21,477 bases of DNA from Oscillospiraceae bacterium (lineage in GTDB: Bacteria; Bacillota; Clostridia; Oscillospirales; Ruminococcaceae), in NCBI GenBank assembly GCA_900768735.1, contig CAAGDZ010000164.1:1-21477 (forward strand), given 5' to 3'. The translations under genes were made by a program, and so were the position numbers. Positions 4,791 through 12,744 of the stretch are shown here, piece by piece; position 1 is the stretch's first letter; every line of letters begins with the position of its first letter. Below the pieces are notes generated by a model. The model was not told the origin of the DNA. It ran no database searches and saw only the letters and a list, made by a program, of their open reading frames with translations.

Positions 4791-7657
4791 TGCAGCTTAT
4801 CAAGGAAAAGCTTCTTATATTAAGGAAAAACTGCTGTAAAAACGGCTATTTGTTTGCGGCGTTCGGTATACCGCTTGTGCTTATGTTGGTCGCATATATG
4901 TCCTTCGGTATATGGCCGATCGGCACACGCTCGGTTCTGTCGCTTGACTTAAACGCGCAGTATGTCTTTTATTTCGACTATATGCACGATGTCTTCGCAG
5001 GAAAGGAGAGCCTGTTGTACTGCTGGAGCAGAAATCTTTCCGGCGAATTTATGGGCATAATAGGTTATTATCTTGCAAGCCCGTTCAATATACTGGTGTG
5101 GCTGTTCCCGCGGACTATGATTACCGAGGGACTGCTCTGCATGATTCTGGCAAAGTTCGGCGTGTGCGGCGCAACCTTTGCGTTTTTCGCACATAAGTCG
5201 CGCGGAGTGTCAAAGAGTACCGCGGTGATTTTTGCGCTGATGTACGCGATGTGCGCCTATATGATAGTGCAGACCATGAACCCTATGTGGCTTGACGGTG
5301 TGCTGATACTGCCGATAGTCTGCTACGGTATAGAATCGCTTGTGCGCGAAAACAGGTTCAGAATGCTTGTCGGCGCGCTTATATATGCGTTTGTCACAAA
5401 CTTCTATATCGGCTTTATGATAGCGATTTTTACCGTGCTGTATTTTATATATTTCTATTTTGCAAACGCTAAATACGACAGCGCAAAGAGGGTTGCGCTC
5501 GGCTTTGTGCAAAAGGGTGCGTTTACCGGCGTATGCGGAATAGTCGCGGCTATGATAAGCGGATTTATGATACTGCCGGTAGTAAGCTCTCTGCAAAACG
5601 GCAAGTTTGAATTTACCGAGCCCGATTATTCTCTTGCGACGAATTTTGATTTTCTTAAAATCGCACAGAAGCTGTTCCCTAACACCTACGACACGGTGCG
5701 TATGGAGGGACTTCCGTTTATCTTCTGCGGCTCTGCGGTGCTGATACTTGCGGCGGGATATTTCTGCTCGCATAAATTCAGCTTTGCGAAAAAGCTGTCG
5801 GCAGGACTGCTTATCGGTGTGCTGCTTGTGTGTATGTATATCCGCCCCGTGGACATGATATGGCACGGCGGGCAGATGCCCAACTGGCTGCCCTACCGCT
5901 ATTCCTTCATGGTTTCGTTTGTCATGGTCATGCTTGCGGCGCAGATGTTTGAACAGATACGAAGTCTGAAGGCAAGGACTATCGGATTTATTTCGGTATG
6001 CTATATCGGACTTGTTCTGTATATAGAGTCGCAGGATACCTTTATGTCCATGCTCGGCAACGGCAGAGAGGTATTTGACGGAATTACCGTCGCTCTGCCT
6101 GCGGTATTATTCATCGTTATTGCGGGAGTTATGCTGTATTTTGTAAGAAAGGTATCTCCGCAGAAGCTGTCAAGGGCGGCTGTCATAGCTGTCGTAGCGA
6201 TAATATCGGGCGAGCTGTGCTTTAACACCACAAACACCCTCTCAAAGATGAATACCGATATAGTCTTTTCGACAAGGGGCAGCTATCTCGATGTAATCGT
6301 GCCCCTGAGAGAAAAGGTCGATGAGATAAAGGAGCAGGACGACGGCTTTTACAGGATAGAAAAGAACTTTTTCCGCTCGGTGAACGACCCAATGGCGACC
6401 GGTATGTACGGTCTCTCGCACTCCAGCAGTACGCTTAACTCAAGGGCGATTGATATGCTGGGCTGCTTTGGCTTTACATCTAACGGACATTATACGAGAT
6501 TTTCGGGAAACACTCCGCTTACCTCGGATATTTTCGGTGTAAAATATATTCTTGACACGGCTGATAATTCTACCGCAGATATACAGAGCGCCGATGATAT
6601 AACCGTGACCGAAAACGCCGACGCTTTGCCTATAGCCTATCTTACCGACTTATCTGCGAAAAATGTTGAGCTTTTAAAATCGGATGTCTTTGTAAATCAG
6701 AACAATCTGCTTTCTGCTATGACGGGAAAAAGCGGCGAAGCCTATTTCGAGCTGTTTGAACCCGACAGAGGGCCTATCGCGAATGACTGCACGCTGGGAC
6801 ATTTTGAGGGCGGCCATATAGGCTTTACAAACCCGGGCGCAGATGCCTCGGTGACCTATATGCTGACTGCACCAAAGGACGGCGAGGTATATATGTATAT
6901 ACCGACCGGTTATCAGCGCGAGGTAAGTGTGTATGTAAACGGAGAATATATCGGCGCTTGCTTTGAGAGCGACAACCATAATATCAAAAAGCTCGGCACA
7001 TTTAATGAGGACGACAGCATAGAGCTTAAACTTACGCTGAATAAGCAGGATTTATATTATCAGGAGCCGCAGTTCGCGGTATTTGACGCCGAGACAGAGG
7101 CAAATGCCGTGGCGCAGCTTTCCGAGCTTAATCGCGATACGGTATGCGAACGGTTATCCGGCACCGAGGTAAGGATTTCGGTAAATGCCGACAGTGACAG
7201 ACTGCTGTTTACTACTATCCCCTCCGAGGACGGCTGGACGGTATATGTGGACGGACAGCCGACCGATTATGTGACCGTGCTTGACGATTCGCTGATGGCT
7301 GTCGAGCTTTCTGCGGGACAGCACACGGTAGAGCTTAAATTTATCCCCGACGGACTTATATCCGGACTTATCATCATGGCGTGTGGCATACTGATATTCG
7401 TTGTTATGATAGTGATTTATCTGAAAATCAGAAAACCGGTACGCTTAAAGACGGATAAAACAATTATCTCCGGTGAAAACAGCGGCATAGATAATGCGGA
7501 TATGCCGGACGGCGAAAAAAGCGCGGCGGATTTCGGCGAAGCGGACACAGCTGAGGCTGATTCGGACAGCGGAGAAAATAATTCCGTATATGCTGCAGAA
7601 AATACTGATACAAAAACGGAAGAACAAAAGGACGAACAAAAGGACGAAGAAACATGA
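4790..7657 (+). CDS. yfhO: YfhO family GT-C-like membrane glycosyltransferase
   Basis: The product is 955 residues. The first part has roughly a dozen membrane helices. Helix 1 (about 19-41) is followed by an extracytoplasmic loop with RSVLSLDLNAQYVFYF, where Asp53 sits at the position typical of GT-C acidic catalytic residues. From about 500 to 870 there is a large outer domain including FYRIEKNFF, GLSHSSSTLN and GVKYIL, which are recognisable YfhO blocks. A last helix (about 875-897) ends in a cytoplasmic tail of some 60 residues very rich in Asp, Glu and Lys. In Bacillus subtilis CsbB makes the lipid-linked sugar and YfhO transfers it to lipoteichoic acid; the overlapping GtrB-like gene here fits that scheme. 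The acceptor in this organism is unknown. Confidence 0.9.
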   Translation: MQLIKEKLLILRKNCCKNGYLFAAFGIPLVLMLVAYMSFGIWPIGTRSVLSLDLNAQYVFYFDYMHDVFAGKESLLYCWSRNLSGEFMGIIGYYLASPFNILVWLFPRTMITEGLLCMILAKFGVCGATFAFFAHKSRGVSKSTAVIFALMYAMCAYMIVQTMNPMWLDGVLILPIVCYGIESLVRENRFRMLVGALIYAFVTNFYIGFMIAIFTVLYFIYFYFANAKYDSAKRVALGFVQKGAFTGVCGIVAAMISGFMILPVVSSLQNGKFEFTEPDYSLATNFDFLKIAQKLFPNTYDTVRMEGLPFIFCGSAVLILAAGYFCSHKFSFAKKLSAGLLIGVLLVCMYIRPVDMIWHGGQMPNWLPYRYSFMVSFVMVMLAAQMFEQIRSLKARTIGFISVCYIGLVLYIESQDTFMSMLGNGREVFDGITVALPAVLFIVIAGVMLYFVRKVSPQKLSRAAVIAVVAIISGELCFNTTNTLSKMNTDIVFSTRGSYLDVIVPLREKVDEIKEQDDGFYRIEKNFFRSVNDPMATGMYGLSHSSSTLNSRAIDMLGCFGFTSNGHYTRFSGNTPLTSDIFGVKYILDTADNSTADIQSADDITVTENADALPIAYLTDLSAKNVELLKSDVFVNQNNLLSAMTGKSGEAYFELFEPDRGPIANDCTLGHFEGGHIGFTNPGADASVTYMLTAPKDGEVYMYIPTGYQREVSVYVNGEYIGACFESDNHNIKKLGTFNEDDSIELKLTLNKQDLYYQEPQFAVFDAETEANAVAQLSELNRDTVCERLSGTEVRISVNADSDRLLFTTIPSEDGWTVYVDGQPTDYVTVLDDSLMAVELSAGQHTVELKFIPDGLISGLIIMACGILIFVVMIVIYLKIRKPVRLKTDKTIISGENSGIDNADMPDGEKSAADFGEADTAEADSDSGENNSVYAAENTDTKTEEQKDEQKDEET

Positions 7658-8427
7658 TTTTAGCTGTTGATGTAGGAAATACAAATATAGTTTTCGGCGG
7701 CTTTGTCGATGAAAAGCTGCAATTCATTTCAAGACTCAATACGCAGGTGTCGCGCATGGAGGATCAGTATGCGATAAAGCTGAAAGATATACTCTCTCTT
7801 TACGGCTTTTCGCATGAGCAGGTGACCGGCTGTATCATTTCGTCGGTTGTACCTCCGATAACGACCCAGCTCGAGCGCGGCATAAGCAAGCTGTGCAAGG
7901 TAAAGCCTATTGTGGTATCTCCCGGTATAAAAACCGGTCTTAATATAAAAATCGACGATCCGTCGATACTCGGAAGCGACCTTGCCTGTGCGGCGGTAGC
8001 GGCAAAAAATAAGTATCCGATGCCGTGTATTTTCGTCGATATAGGCACCTGCCTGAAAATATTCGCTCTGGATAAGGAGGGCGCTCTGCTCGGCGGTGCA
8101 ATTGCACCGGGTATAAGGCTCGCGTTTGAGGCTTTGTCCTCAAAGACGGCGGCTCTGCCGCTTATCGGAGCGGAGCCGGTTGAAAAAATAATCGGCACAA
8201 ACAGCCCCGACAGTATGCGTGTGGGCGTAATCACGGGCACGGCGTGCATGATAGACGGTCTTATCGAGCGCTATGAGGAGATACTCGGAAGCACTGCGTC
8301 AATAGTGGCTACGGGCGGCTTTTCCGCTCTTGTTGCACCGCTGTGCAGAAGAAAGATGGAGCTTGCTCCGGACTTGGTATTAGAGGGTCTGCACATTATC
8401 TACAAGAAAAATCAGAAAAGCAGATAA
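7654..8427 (+). CDS. coaX: Type III pantothenate kinase CoaX (divergent active-site motif)
   Basis: The 257-residue product has the length and fold blocks of CoaX, the acetate/sugar-kinase-fold enzyme that phosphorylates pantothenate at the first step of coenzyme A synthesis. Clear are the phosphate loop DVGNTNIVFGG (5-15), SSVVPPIT (63-70), GSD at 107-109, GGAIAPGIR and the C-terminal ATGGFSALVAP. The usual DxGTATT motif reads DIGTCLK at 129-135, so the threonine-rich part is changed while Asp129 and Gly131 remain. GADR is replaced by GSDL, a form also common in clostridial relatives. It overlaps yfhO by 4 nt and is followed by a transporter S component that may import its substrate. Function as a kinase is likely but not certain. 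Confidence 0.87.
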   Translation: MILAVDVGNTNIVFGGFVDEKLQFISRLNTQVSRMEDQYAIKLKDILSLYGFSHEQVTGCIISSVVPPITTQLERGISKLCKVKPIVVSPGIKTGLNIKIDDPSILGSDLACAAVAAKNKYPMPCIFVDIGTCLKIFALDKEGALLGGAIAPGIRLAFEALSSKTAALPLIGAEPVEKIIGTNSPDSMRVGVITGTACMIDGLIERYEEILGSTASIVATGGFSALVAPLCRRKMELAPDLVLEGLHIIYKKNQKSR

Positions 8428-8493
8428 TGTGTAAAATATAAAACCCTGCGAGGCACCCTTTGACATTGGGGCTTCAGCGAAAGGAAAATTTAT

Positions 8494-9108
8494 ATGTCAA
8501 ACACAAACACAGCGCCTGTAAAAGGCAAAAAGGTAAATGTAGGGACGCTTGTCGGAATCGGACTGCTTACGGCTATTGTCGTAGTTCTTCAGTTCGTATC
8601 GATGTCGCTGCGTTTCGGAATGTTCAGCATCACGCTTACGCTTGTGCCGATTGTCGTAGGAGCGGCACTGTACAGCTGGAAGGCGGGTGCATGGCTCGGC
8701 TTTGTTTTCGGTGTAATCGTACTGCTGTCGGGCGACGCCGCGGCGTTTCTCGCACTTAACGTACCCGGAACAATAATCACCGTAATCGTAAAAGGCACAC
8801 TTGCGGGTCTTTGCGCAGGACTTGTCTACAAGCTGGTAAGCAAGAAAAATCAGATTGTAGCTGTATTGCTTGCATCAATAACCGCACCGATAGTAAATAC
8901 CGGCGTTTTCCTTATCGGAAGCGCAGTATTCTTCCTTGACACGATAACACAGTGGGCAGGTACCGAAAACGTATTTGTCTATATGCTGGTGGGTCTGGTA
9001 GGCTTCAACTTCTTTATCGAGCTTGGAGTAAACCTTGTACTTAACCCCACAATACTCCAGATTATCCGTATAGGAAAGAAAAATAATAAAAGCGTTTCTA
9101 CAAACTGA
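8494..9108 (+). CDS. ECF transporter substrate-binding (S) component, possibly for pantothenate
   Basis: The 204-residue protein is almost entirely hydrophobic, with about six membrane helices after a short basic N-terminus. Blocks such as SLRFGMFSITLTLVPIVVGA, WKAGAWLGFVFGVIVLLSG and the late FNFFIELGVNLVLNPTI match S components of energy-coupling factor transporters (PanT/RibU-like). S components bind a vitamin and share an energising module (EcfA, EcfA', EcfT), which is not in this window. The neighbour coaX suggests pantothenate, but riboflavin or another vitamin cannot be excluded. A gap of 66 bp with a weak hairpin separates it from coaX. An AAAGGAAAA ribosome binding site precedes the ATG. 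Confidence 0.8.
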   Translation: MSNTNTAPVKGKKVNVGTLVGIGLLTAIVVVLQFVSMSLRFGMFSITLTLVPIVVGAALYSWKAGAWLGFVFGVIVLLSGDAAAFLALNVPGTIITVIVKGTLAGLCAGLVYKLVSKKNQIVAVLLASITAPIVNTGVFLIGSAVFFLDTITQWAGTENVFVYMLVGLVGFNFFIELGVNLVLNPTILQIIRIGKKNNKSVSTN

Positions 9109-9120
9109 AATTCGTAGAAA
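9095..9120 (+). other. Small hairpin between the S component and gltX
   Basis: TTTCTAC and GTAGAAA form a perfect 7-bp stem spanning the stop codon of the S component. No T-run follows, so it is not a terminator; a processing or stability element is possible, as is chance. Confidence 0.25.
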
Positions 9121-9149
9121 TCCATAGAATGGGAAGGACATTTTAAACA

Positions 9150-10817
9150 ATGGACAACAACTATCTTGCCGAGCTTTTGTTCGGTAACATCAAGACAACC
9201 GTACAGGATATACTTGACAGGTATCCGCGCAGAAGCCTGCCGGAAAAGGCGGCTGTTACCCGCTTTGCGCCAAGTCCGACGGGATATATGCACATCGGCG
9301 GACTGTATGCCGCGCTTATTTCCGAGAAGCTGGCAAGCCAGAGCGACGGCGTGTTTTATCTCCGTCTTGAGGACACCGATAAAAAGCGCGAGGTAGCGCA
9401 CGGCGCAGACGAGATAATAAACTCTCTCGCAGGCTACGGTATACGCTTTGACGAGGGCGCGGCGGCAGACGGCTGTGACGAAAACGGAAATTACGGTCCG
9501 TACCGTCAGAGTATGCGCCGCGAGATTTATCAGACCTTTGCCAAGGAACTTGTAAAACAGGGTCTTGCATATCCCTGCTTCTGCACCGCAGAGGAGCTTG
9601 ACGAGATAAGAGCGCGTCAGGAGAGCGAAAAAGCCGATATGGGCTATTACGGCGAATATGCGCGCTGCCGCAGTCTCACAATCGAGCAGATTGAGCAGAA
9701 CATAAAGGCGGGAAAGGAATACGTCCTGCGCCTTAAATCCCCCGGTACGCCCGACGGCAAGGTAGTCTGCCGCGACATTATCCGCGGAAAGATTGAGATG
9801 CCCGAAAACATAATGGACGTTGTCCTGTTAAAGTCCGACGGTATACCCACCTATCACTATGCCCATGTCGTTGACGATTTTCTGATGGGTACGACCCACG
9901 TTATACGCGGCGACGAGTGGATAAGCTCATATCCCGTGCATGACCAGCTCTTCAAGGTAAGCGGTCTGCCTATGCCTGCATACGCGCATATCGCACCTAT
10001 CATGAAGCTTGACGGCGGCGAGAACAAAAAGCGCAAGCTCAGCAAGAGAAAGGACCCCGAGGCAAGCATCAGCTTTTATTCAAAGCAGGGCTTTCCGGTA
10101 AAATCGGTGCTTGAATACCTTATGACTATTGCAAGCTCCGGCTATGAGGAATGGCGCATGAAGAACCCCGACGCCGATATGAAGGAGTTCAACTTCAAGC
10201 TCGAAAAAATGCCGGTATCGGGCGCGCTTTTCGACATGGACAAGCTGTCCAGCGTAAGCCGTGACGTAATAGCAAAGATGTCCGAGGAGGAGCTTTACAC
10301 CGCAATATGCGAGTGGGCAAAGGATAACGACGAAAAGCTCTGCGCCTATATTTCGGCAAAGCCCGACGCATTCAAGGACAGTATAAAGCTGTGGAAGTAC
10401 AACGGCAAAAAGGTACGCAAGGATGTCGCAAAGTGGAGCGACCTCACCGAGATGTTCCCCTATCTGTACAGCGATGAGAAAATCGCGGAGTACGATTTTG
10501 ACGAAAAGCTGTCGGATGAGGACGCGGCACAGCTGCTTGACGAATATATCAAGGCGTATAACCACGACGCAGACAGCGCCGCATGGTTTGACGGTGTAAA
10601 GGCTGTAGGCGAGCCGCTCGGCTTCTGCCCTAACATAAAGGAATACAAGGCAAACCCCGACGGCTATAAAGGCTCGGTCGCAGACGCCTGCTCGGTACTG
10701 CGTGTGGCAATCACGGGTAAGAGAAATTCTCCCGATTTGTACACTATCATGCAGTTAATCGGCAAGGAAGAAACAATTTCGCGGCTTGAAGCGGCAAAGC
10801 AGGCGCTGACCAAGTAA
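9150..10817 (+). CDS. gltX: Glutamyl-tRNA synthetase
   Basis: The 555-residue class I synthetase attaches glutamate to tRNA-Glu. It has the HIGH-type signature FAPSPTGYMHIGG (39-51), the following YLRLEDTDKKRE block and the KMSKS-type loop KLSKR at 296-300. Beyond it the chain continues for some 250 residues as the stem-contact and anticodon-binding region, longer than the roughly 490-residue Bacillus enzyme but typical of one clostridial subgroup. Whether it also charges tRNA-Gln cannot be read here. A GGAAGG ribosome binding site lies about 12 bases before the ATG. It is the last gene of the plus-strand operon, closed by a strong terminator 34 bp downstream. Confidence 0.95.
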   Translation: MDNNYLAELLFGNIKTTVQDILDRYPRRSLPEKAAVTRFAPSPTGYMHIGGLYAALISEKLASQSDGVFYLRLEDTDKKREVAHGADEIINSLAGYGIRFDEGAAADGCDENGNYGPYRQSMRREIYQTFAKELVKQGLAYPCFCTAEELDEIRARQESEKADMGYYGEYARCRSLTIEQIEQNIKAGKEYVLRLKSPGTPDGKVVCRDIIRGKIEMPENIMDVVLLKSDGIPTYHYAHVVDDFLMGTTHVIRGDEWISSYPVHDQLFKVSGLPMPAYAHIAPIMKLDGGENKKRKLSKRKDPEASISFYSKQGFPVKSVLEYLMTIASSGYEEWRMKNPDADMKEFNFKLEKMPVSGALFDMDKLSSVSRDVIAKMSEEELYTAICEWAKDNDEKLCAYISAKPDAFKDSIKLWKYNGKKVRKDVAKWSDLTEMFPYLYSDEKIAEYDFDEKLSDEDAAQLLDEYIKAYNHDADSAAWFDGVKAVGEPLGFCPNIKEYKANPDGYKGSVADACSVLRVAITGKRNSPDLYTIMQLIGKEETISRLEAAKQALTK

Positions 10818-10850
10818 ATAAGCGCCGAATGACGGATAGAAAAGAATAAT

Positions 10851-10894
10851 AAATCACCGTAAAACGTAGGATAAAGACGTTTTACGGTGATTTT
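10851..10894 (+). terminator. Strong intrinsic terminator after gltX, probably bidirectional
   Basis: A perfect 17-bp stem (10851-10867 with 10877-10893) closes a nine-base loop and ends in TTTT. The minus-strand copy is followed by TTTATTATT, so it can also end the convergent ABC-F transcript. Confidence 0.92.
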
Positions 10895-10932
10895 GCGTTT
10901 ACTCATATTGTTTTAGGTGCTTCGGCTGTGAT

Positions 10933-12423
10933 TTAATTCAGCTCCACAAATTTCGTCCCCACAGCCTCTCTGAACGCCCCGTCATGCTCAACTAAAATCA
11001 TGGTCGGCTGATACTGCGTGATAAGCTGTTCTATCTGCATACGCGAGTAAATGTCGATAAAATTCAGCGGCTCGTCCCATATATAAAGGTGCGCCTTTTC
11101 GCAAAGACTCTTTGCGATAAGCACCTTTTTCTTCTGCCCGCCCGAAAAGTCGCGCATATCATTGTCAAGCTGTACCTTTGCAAAGCCCATCTTATGAAGA
11201 ATAGCACGGAACAAGTTTTCGTCTATCCCGCTATCCCTTGCAAAATCCGACAGCGACCCGCAGAGAAAAGAAGTGTCCTGCGGCACATAAGAAATAATCA
11301 GCCCCGAGCCTGTAGATACCGTGCCGGTGTGATTTATCGGCTCGCCCGTGATCAGTTTCAGCAGACTGCTTTTTCCGCTGCCGTTCTTACCGTCAAGCAC
11401 GACCCTCTCCCCTTGCCTTACGGCAAACGAAACGGGCGTGCAGACCGGCTTTCCGCCATAGCACGGTGACACCTCGGAAAAATACACAAGCGTGTCGGAG
11501 TGGTATACAAGCGGGGATATTTTAAGCGAGGGCGTTTCCTCGACATTCTGCAAAAGGCGGCTTTTTTCCTCGATATTTTTTTCTATCCTGTTTTCCATCG
11601 ACTTTGCCCTGTTCATCAGCTTGCCCGCCTTTTTCGCTACCGAAGGTCGGCGGGTGAGCGACTTTTCGGTTTTTGACGGGTCAAAGCCGATTTTTGTCGC
11701 GGCGATTTTCTCCGAGTGTGCGGCGGTCTGCTTTGCAGACTGCTCCAGCTGTTTTATCTGCTTTTTCAGACGGTCGTTCTGCGTCTGTTCAAATTGCTCG
11801 CGCCGTTCAAAATTCTCCGACCAGGAAGAAAAGCTGCCGCTCTGCACCTCAATATTCGCCCTGTTTATCGACAGTATGTGGTCCACGCACCCGTCCAGAA
11901 AGCGGCGGTCGTGAGACACCAGTATAAAGCCCTTTTTCCTTTTCAGATACGCCGACACCCTTTCACGCGCAGCGGTATCAAGGTGGTTTGTCGGCTCGTC
12001 TATCAGCAGAAAATGCCCCTCGTTTAAAAACAGCGCCGCAAGCAGTACCTTTGTCCGCTCGCCGTTTGACAGCGTGCAGAACGGTCTGTACAGCACGTCA
12101 ATCTGCACATCGAGATAGGACAGCTCGCGTATCAGCTCCCACTCCTCGGCGGCGGGACAGATATTTGCCAGCACCTCCTCGGTCAGTCTGCCCTCGTCCT
12201 CTACCGGATAGGGGAAGTAATCAAACTGCGCCGAGCTGATTATTTTTCCGCGGTACTCATATTCTCCCATAAGGAGCTTTAAAAATGTTGTCTTACCTCT
12301 GCCGTTCCGACCGACAAAGCCGAGCCGCCAGTCGGTGTCAATCTGAAAATTTACATCCTCAAATATATTTTCAAACCCCGACGGATAGCAGAAGGTGAGG
12401 CTTTCGGCTTTTATCATTGACAT
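10933..12423 (-). CDS. ABC-F ribosomal protection ATPase, Lsa-like
   Basis: The 496-residue soluble protein has two ABC ATPase domains and no membrane helices. Domain 1: Walker A GRNGRGKTT (38-46), signature LSNGERTKV (118-126), Walker B LIDEPTNHLD (140-149), switch His171. Domain 2: GKNGSGKSS (345-353), FSGGQKKKV (426-434), IWDEPLNFID (448-457), His480. A charged linker of about 120 residues (190-310) joins them; in this family it reaches the peptidyl transferase centre. The sequence flow and length (Lsa(A) has 498) are close to the Lsa/Vga group, which gives resistance to lincosamides, pleuromutilins and streptogramin A. Which drugs apply here is unknown. The start at 12423 has GGAGGG eight bases upstream; the longer frame to 12579 lies in the leader. 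An attenuator precedes it. Confidence 0.9.
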   Translation of the reverse strand: MSMIKAESLTFCYPSGFENIFEDVNFQIDTDWRLGFVGRNGRGKTTFLKLLMGEYEYRGKIISSAQFDYFPYPVEDEGRLTEEVLANICPAAEEWELIRELSYLDVQIDVLYRPFCTLSNGERTKVLLAALFLNEGHFLLIDEPTNHLDTAARERVSAYLKRKKGFILVSHDRRFLDGCVDHILSINRANIEVQSGSFSSWSENFERREQFEQTQNDRLKKQIKQLEQSAKQTAAHSEKIAATKIGFDPSKTEKSLTRRPSVAKKAGKLMNRAKSMENRIEKNIEEKSRLLQNVEETPSLKISPLVYHSDTLVYFSEVSPCYGGKPVCTPVSFAVRQGERVVLDGKNGSGKSSLLKLITGEPINHTGTVSTGSGLIISYVPQDTSFLCGSLSDFARDSGIDENLFRAILHKMGFAKVQLDNDMRDFSGGQKKKVLIAKSLCEKAHLYIWDEPLNFIDIYSRMQIEQLITQYQPTMILVEHDGAFREAVGTKFVELN

Positions 12424-12451
12424 ATAAATCCCTCCGTGTACTTTTGTTTTC

Positions 12452-12487
12452 AAAAAAGAAAAGACCGCAGAAAATATCCGCAGTCTT
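12452..12487 (-). terminator. Attenuator terminator in the ABC-F leader
   Basis: On the minus strand AAGACTGCGGA pairs over all 11 positions (two G-U wobbles) with TCTGCGGTCTT around a five-base loop, then runs into TTCTTTTTT. It ends about 29 bases before the ABC-F start codon and about 18 before its ribosome binding site, so it must be read through for expression. No terminator is visible after the upstream chemotaxis gene, so it may also stop read-through from there. Confidence 0.85.
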
Positions 12488-12617
12488 ATGCACGAAAAGA
12501 TACCCCGCGCGGGGGCGTATATTATAATCGTGAAAGTGCGAACATTTCCTGCCCGCATACCGGCACACGGAAAAAGCACGGGTCACCCTGTGCAAACCGT
12601 ATTCAGATATGCAAAAA

Positions 12618-12638
12618 TCAGCAAGAAACTGTACGCAT
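12618..12638 (-). CDS. Leader peptide MRTVSC upstream of the ABC-F gene
   Basis: A six-codon frame, ATG to TGA, encodes MRTVSC. It is preceded by GAGGTG seven bases before the ATG, a good ribosome binding site. It starts about 50 nt into the transcript and lies some 130 nt ahead of the attenuator. Short peptides in this position act as drug-sensing stall sites in other ABC-F leaders; that role is inferred here. A rival frame starting at GTG 12646 overlaps it but lacks its own ribosome binding site. Confidence 0.6.
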   Translation of the reverse strand: MRTVSC

Positions 12639-12678
12639 CTTTTCACCTCAGATCATTTTTATTTGTATTTGCTTTCGC

Positions 12679-12702
12679 GTGATTATAGTAGCATATAATC
12701 AC
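12679..12702. repeat. Perfect inverted repeat across the ABC-F promoter -10 region
   Basis: GTGATTATA (12679-12687) and TATAATCAC (12694-12702) are perfect 9-bp arms around a six-base centre. The repeat overlaps the -10 element and spacer, where a repressor dimer would block RNA polymerase. No regulator gene is adjacent. Confidence 0.6.
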
Positions 12703-12713
12703 ATTTTTGTCAA
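12685..12713 (-). promoter_or_regulatory. Sigma-A promoter of the ABC-F gene
   Basis: On the minus strand a perfect TTGACA (12708-12713) and TACTAT (12685-12690) are separated by 17 bp. A TATAAT also lies three bases downstream but at a poor 20-bp spacing. The element overlaps a perfect inverted repeat. Confidence 0.7.
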
Positions 12714-12744
12714 GCCCGTGCCAACCGAAAAATGCAATCGCGGC

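Larger units (their letters stand above)
12424..12684 (-). promoter_or_regulatory. Attenuation leader of the ABC-F gene
   Basis: The roughly 250-nt leader runs from the promoter to the ABC-F start. In order it holds a short peptide gene (12618-12638), a GCACAGGG/CCCGTGC hairpin (about 12572-12589), a very stable CCCC-GCGC-GGGG hairpin flanked by ATAC/GTAT (12500-12520), and an intrinsic terminator (12452-12487) right before the ribosome binding site. This is the arrangement of ribosome-mediated attenuation known for several drug-inducible ABC-F genes. The antiterminator pairing was not fully worked out by eye. Confidence 0.7.

Noticed and set aside
5210..5866. 218-residue minus-strand frame opposite yfhO
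   Set aside because: His/Arg/Tyr-rich antisense shadow of the membrane protein gene.
8428..8493. TTGACA between coaX and the S component gene as a promoter
   Set aside because: No -10 element at a workable distance; the gene is more likely read from the operon promoter.
12424..12579. N-terminal extension of the ABC-F protein up to 12579
   Set aside because: The extension reads through the attenuator terminator and leader; GGAGGG directly before 12423 and the family's usual N-terminus fix the start there.
12371..12646. 91-residue frame starting at GTG 12646
   Set aside because: It overlaps the ABC-F start in another frame and has no ribosome binding site of its own; the GAGG there fits the ATG of the six-codon leader peptide better.
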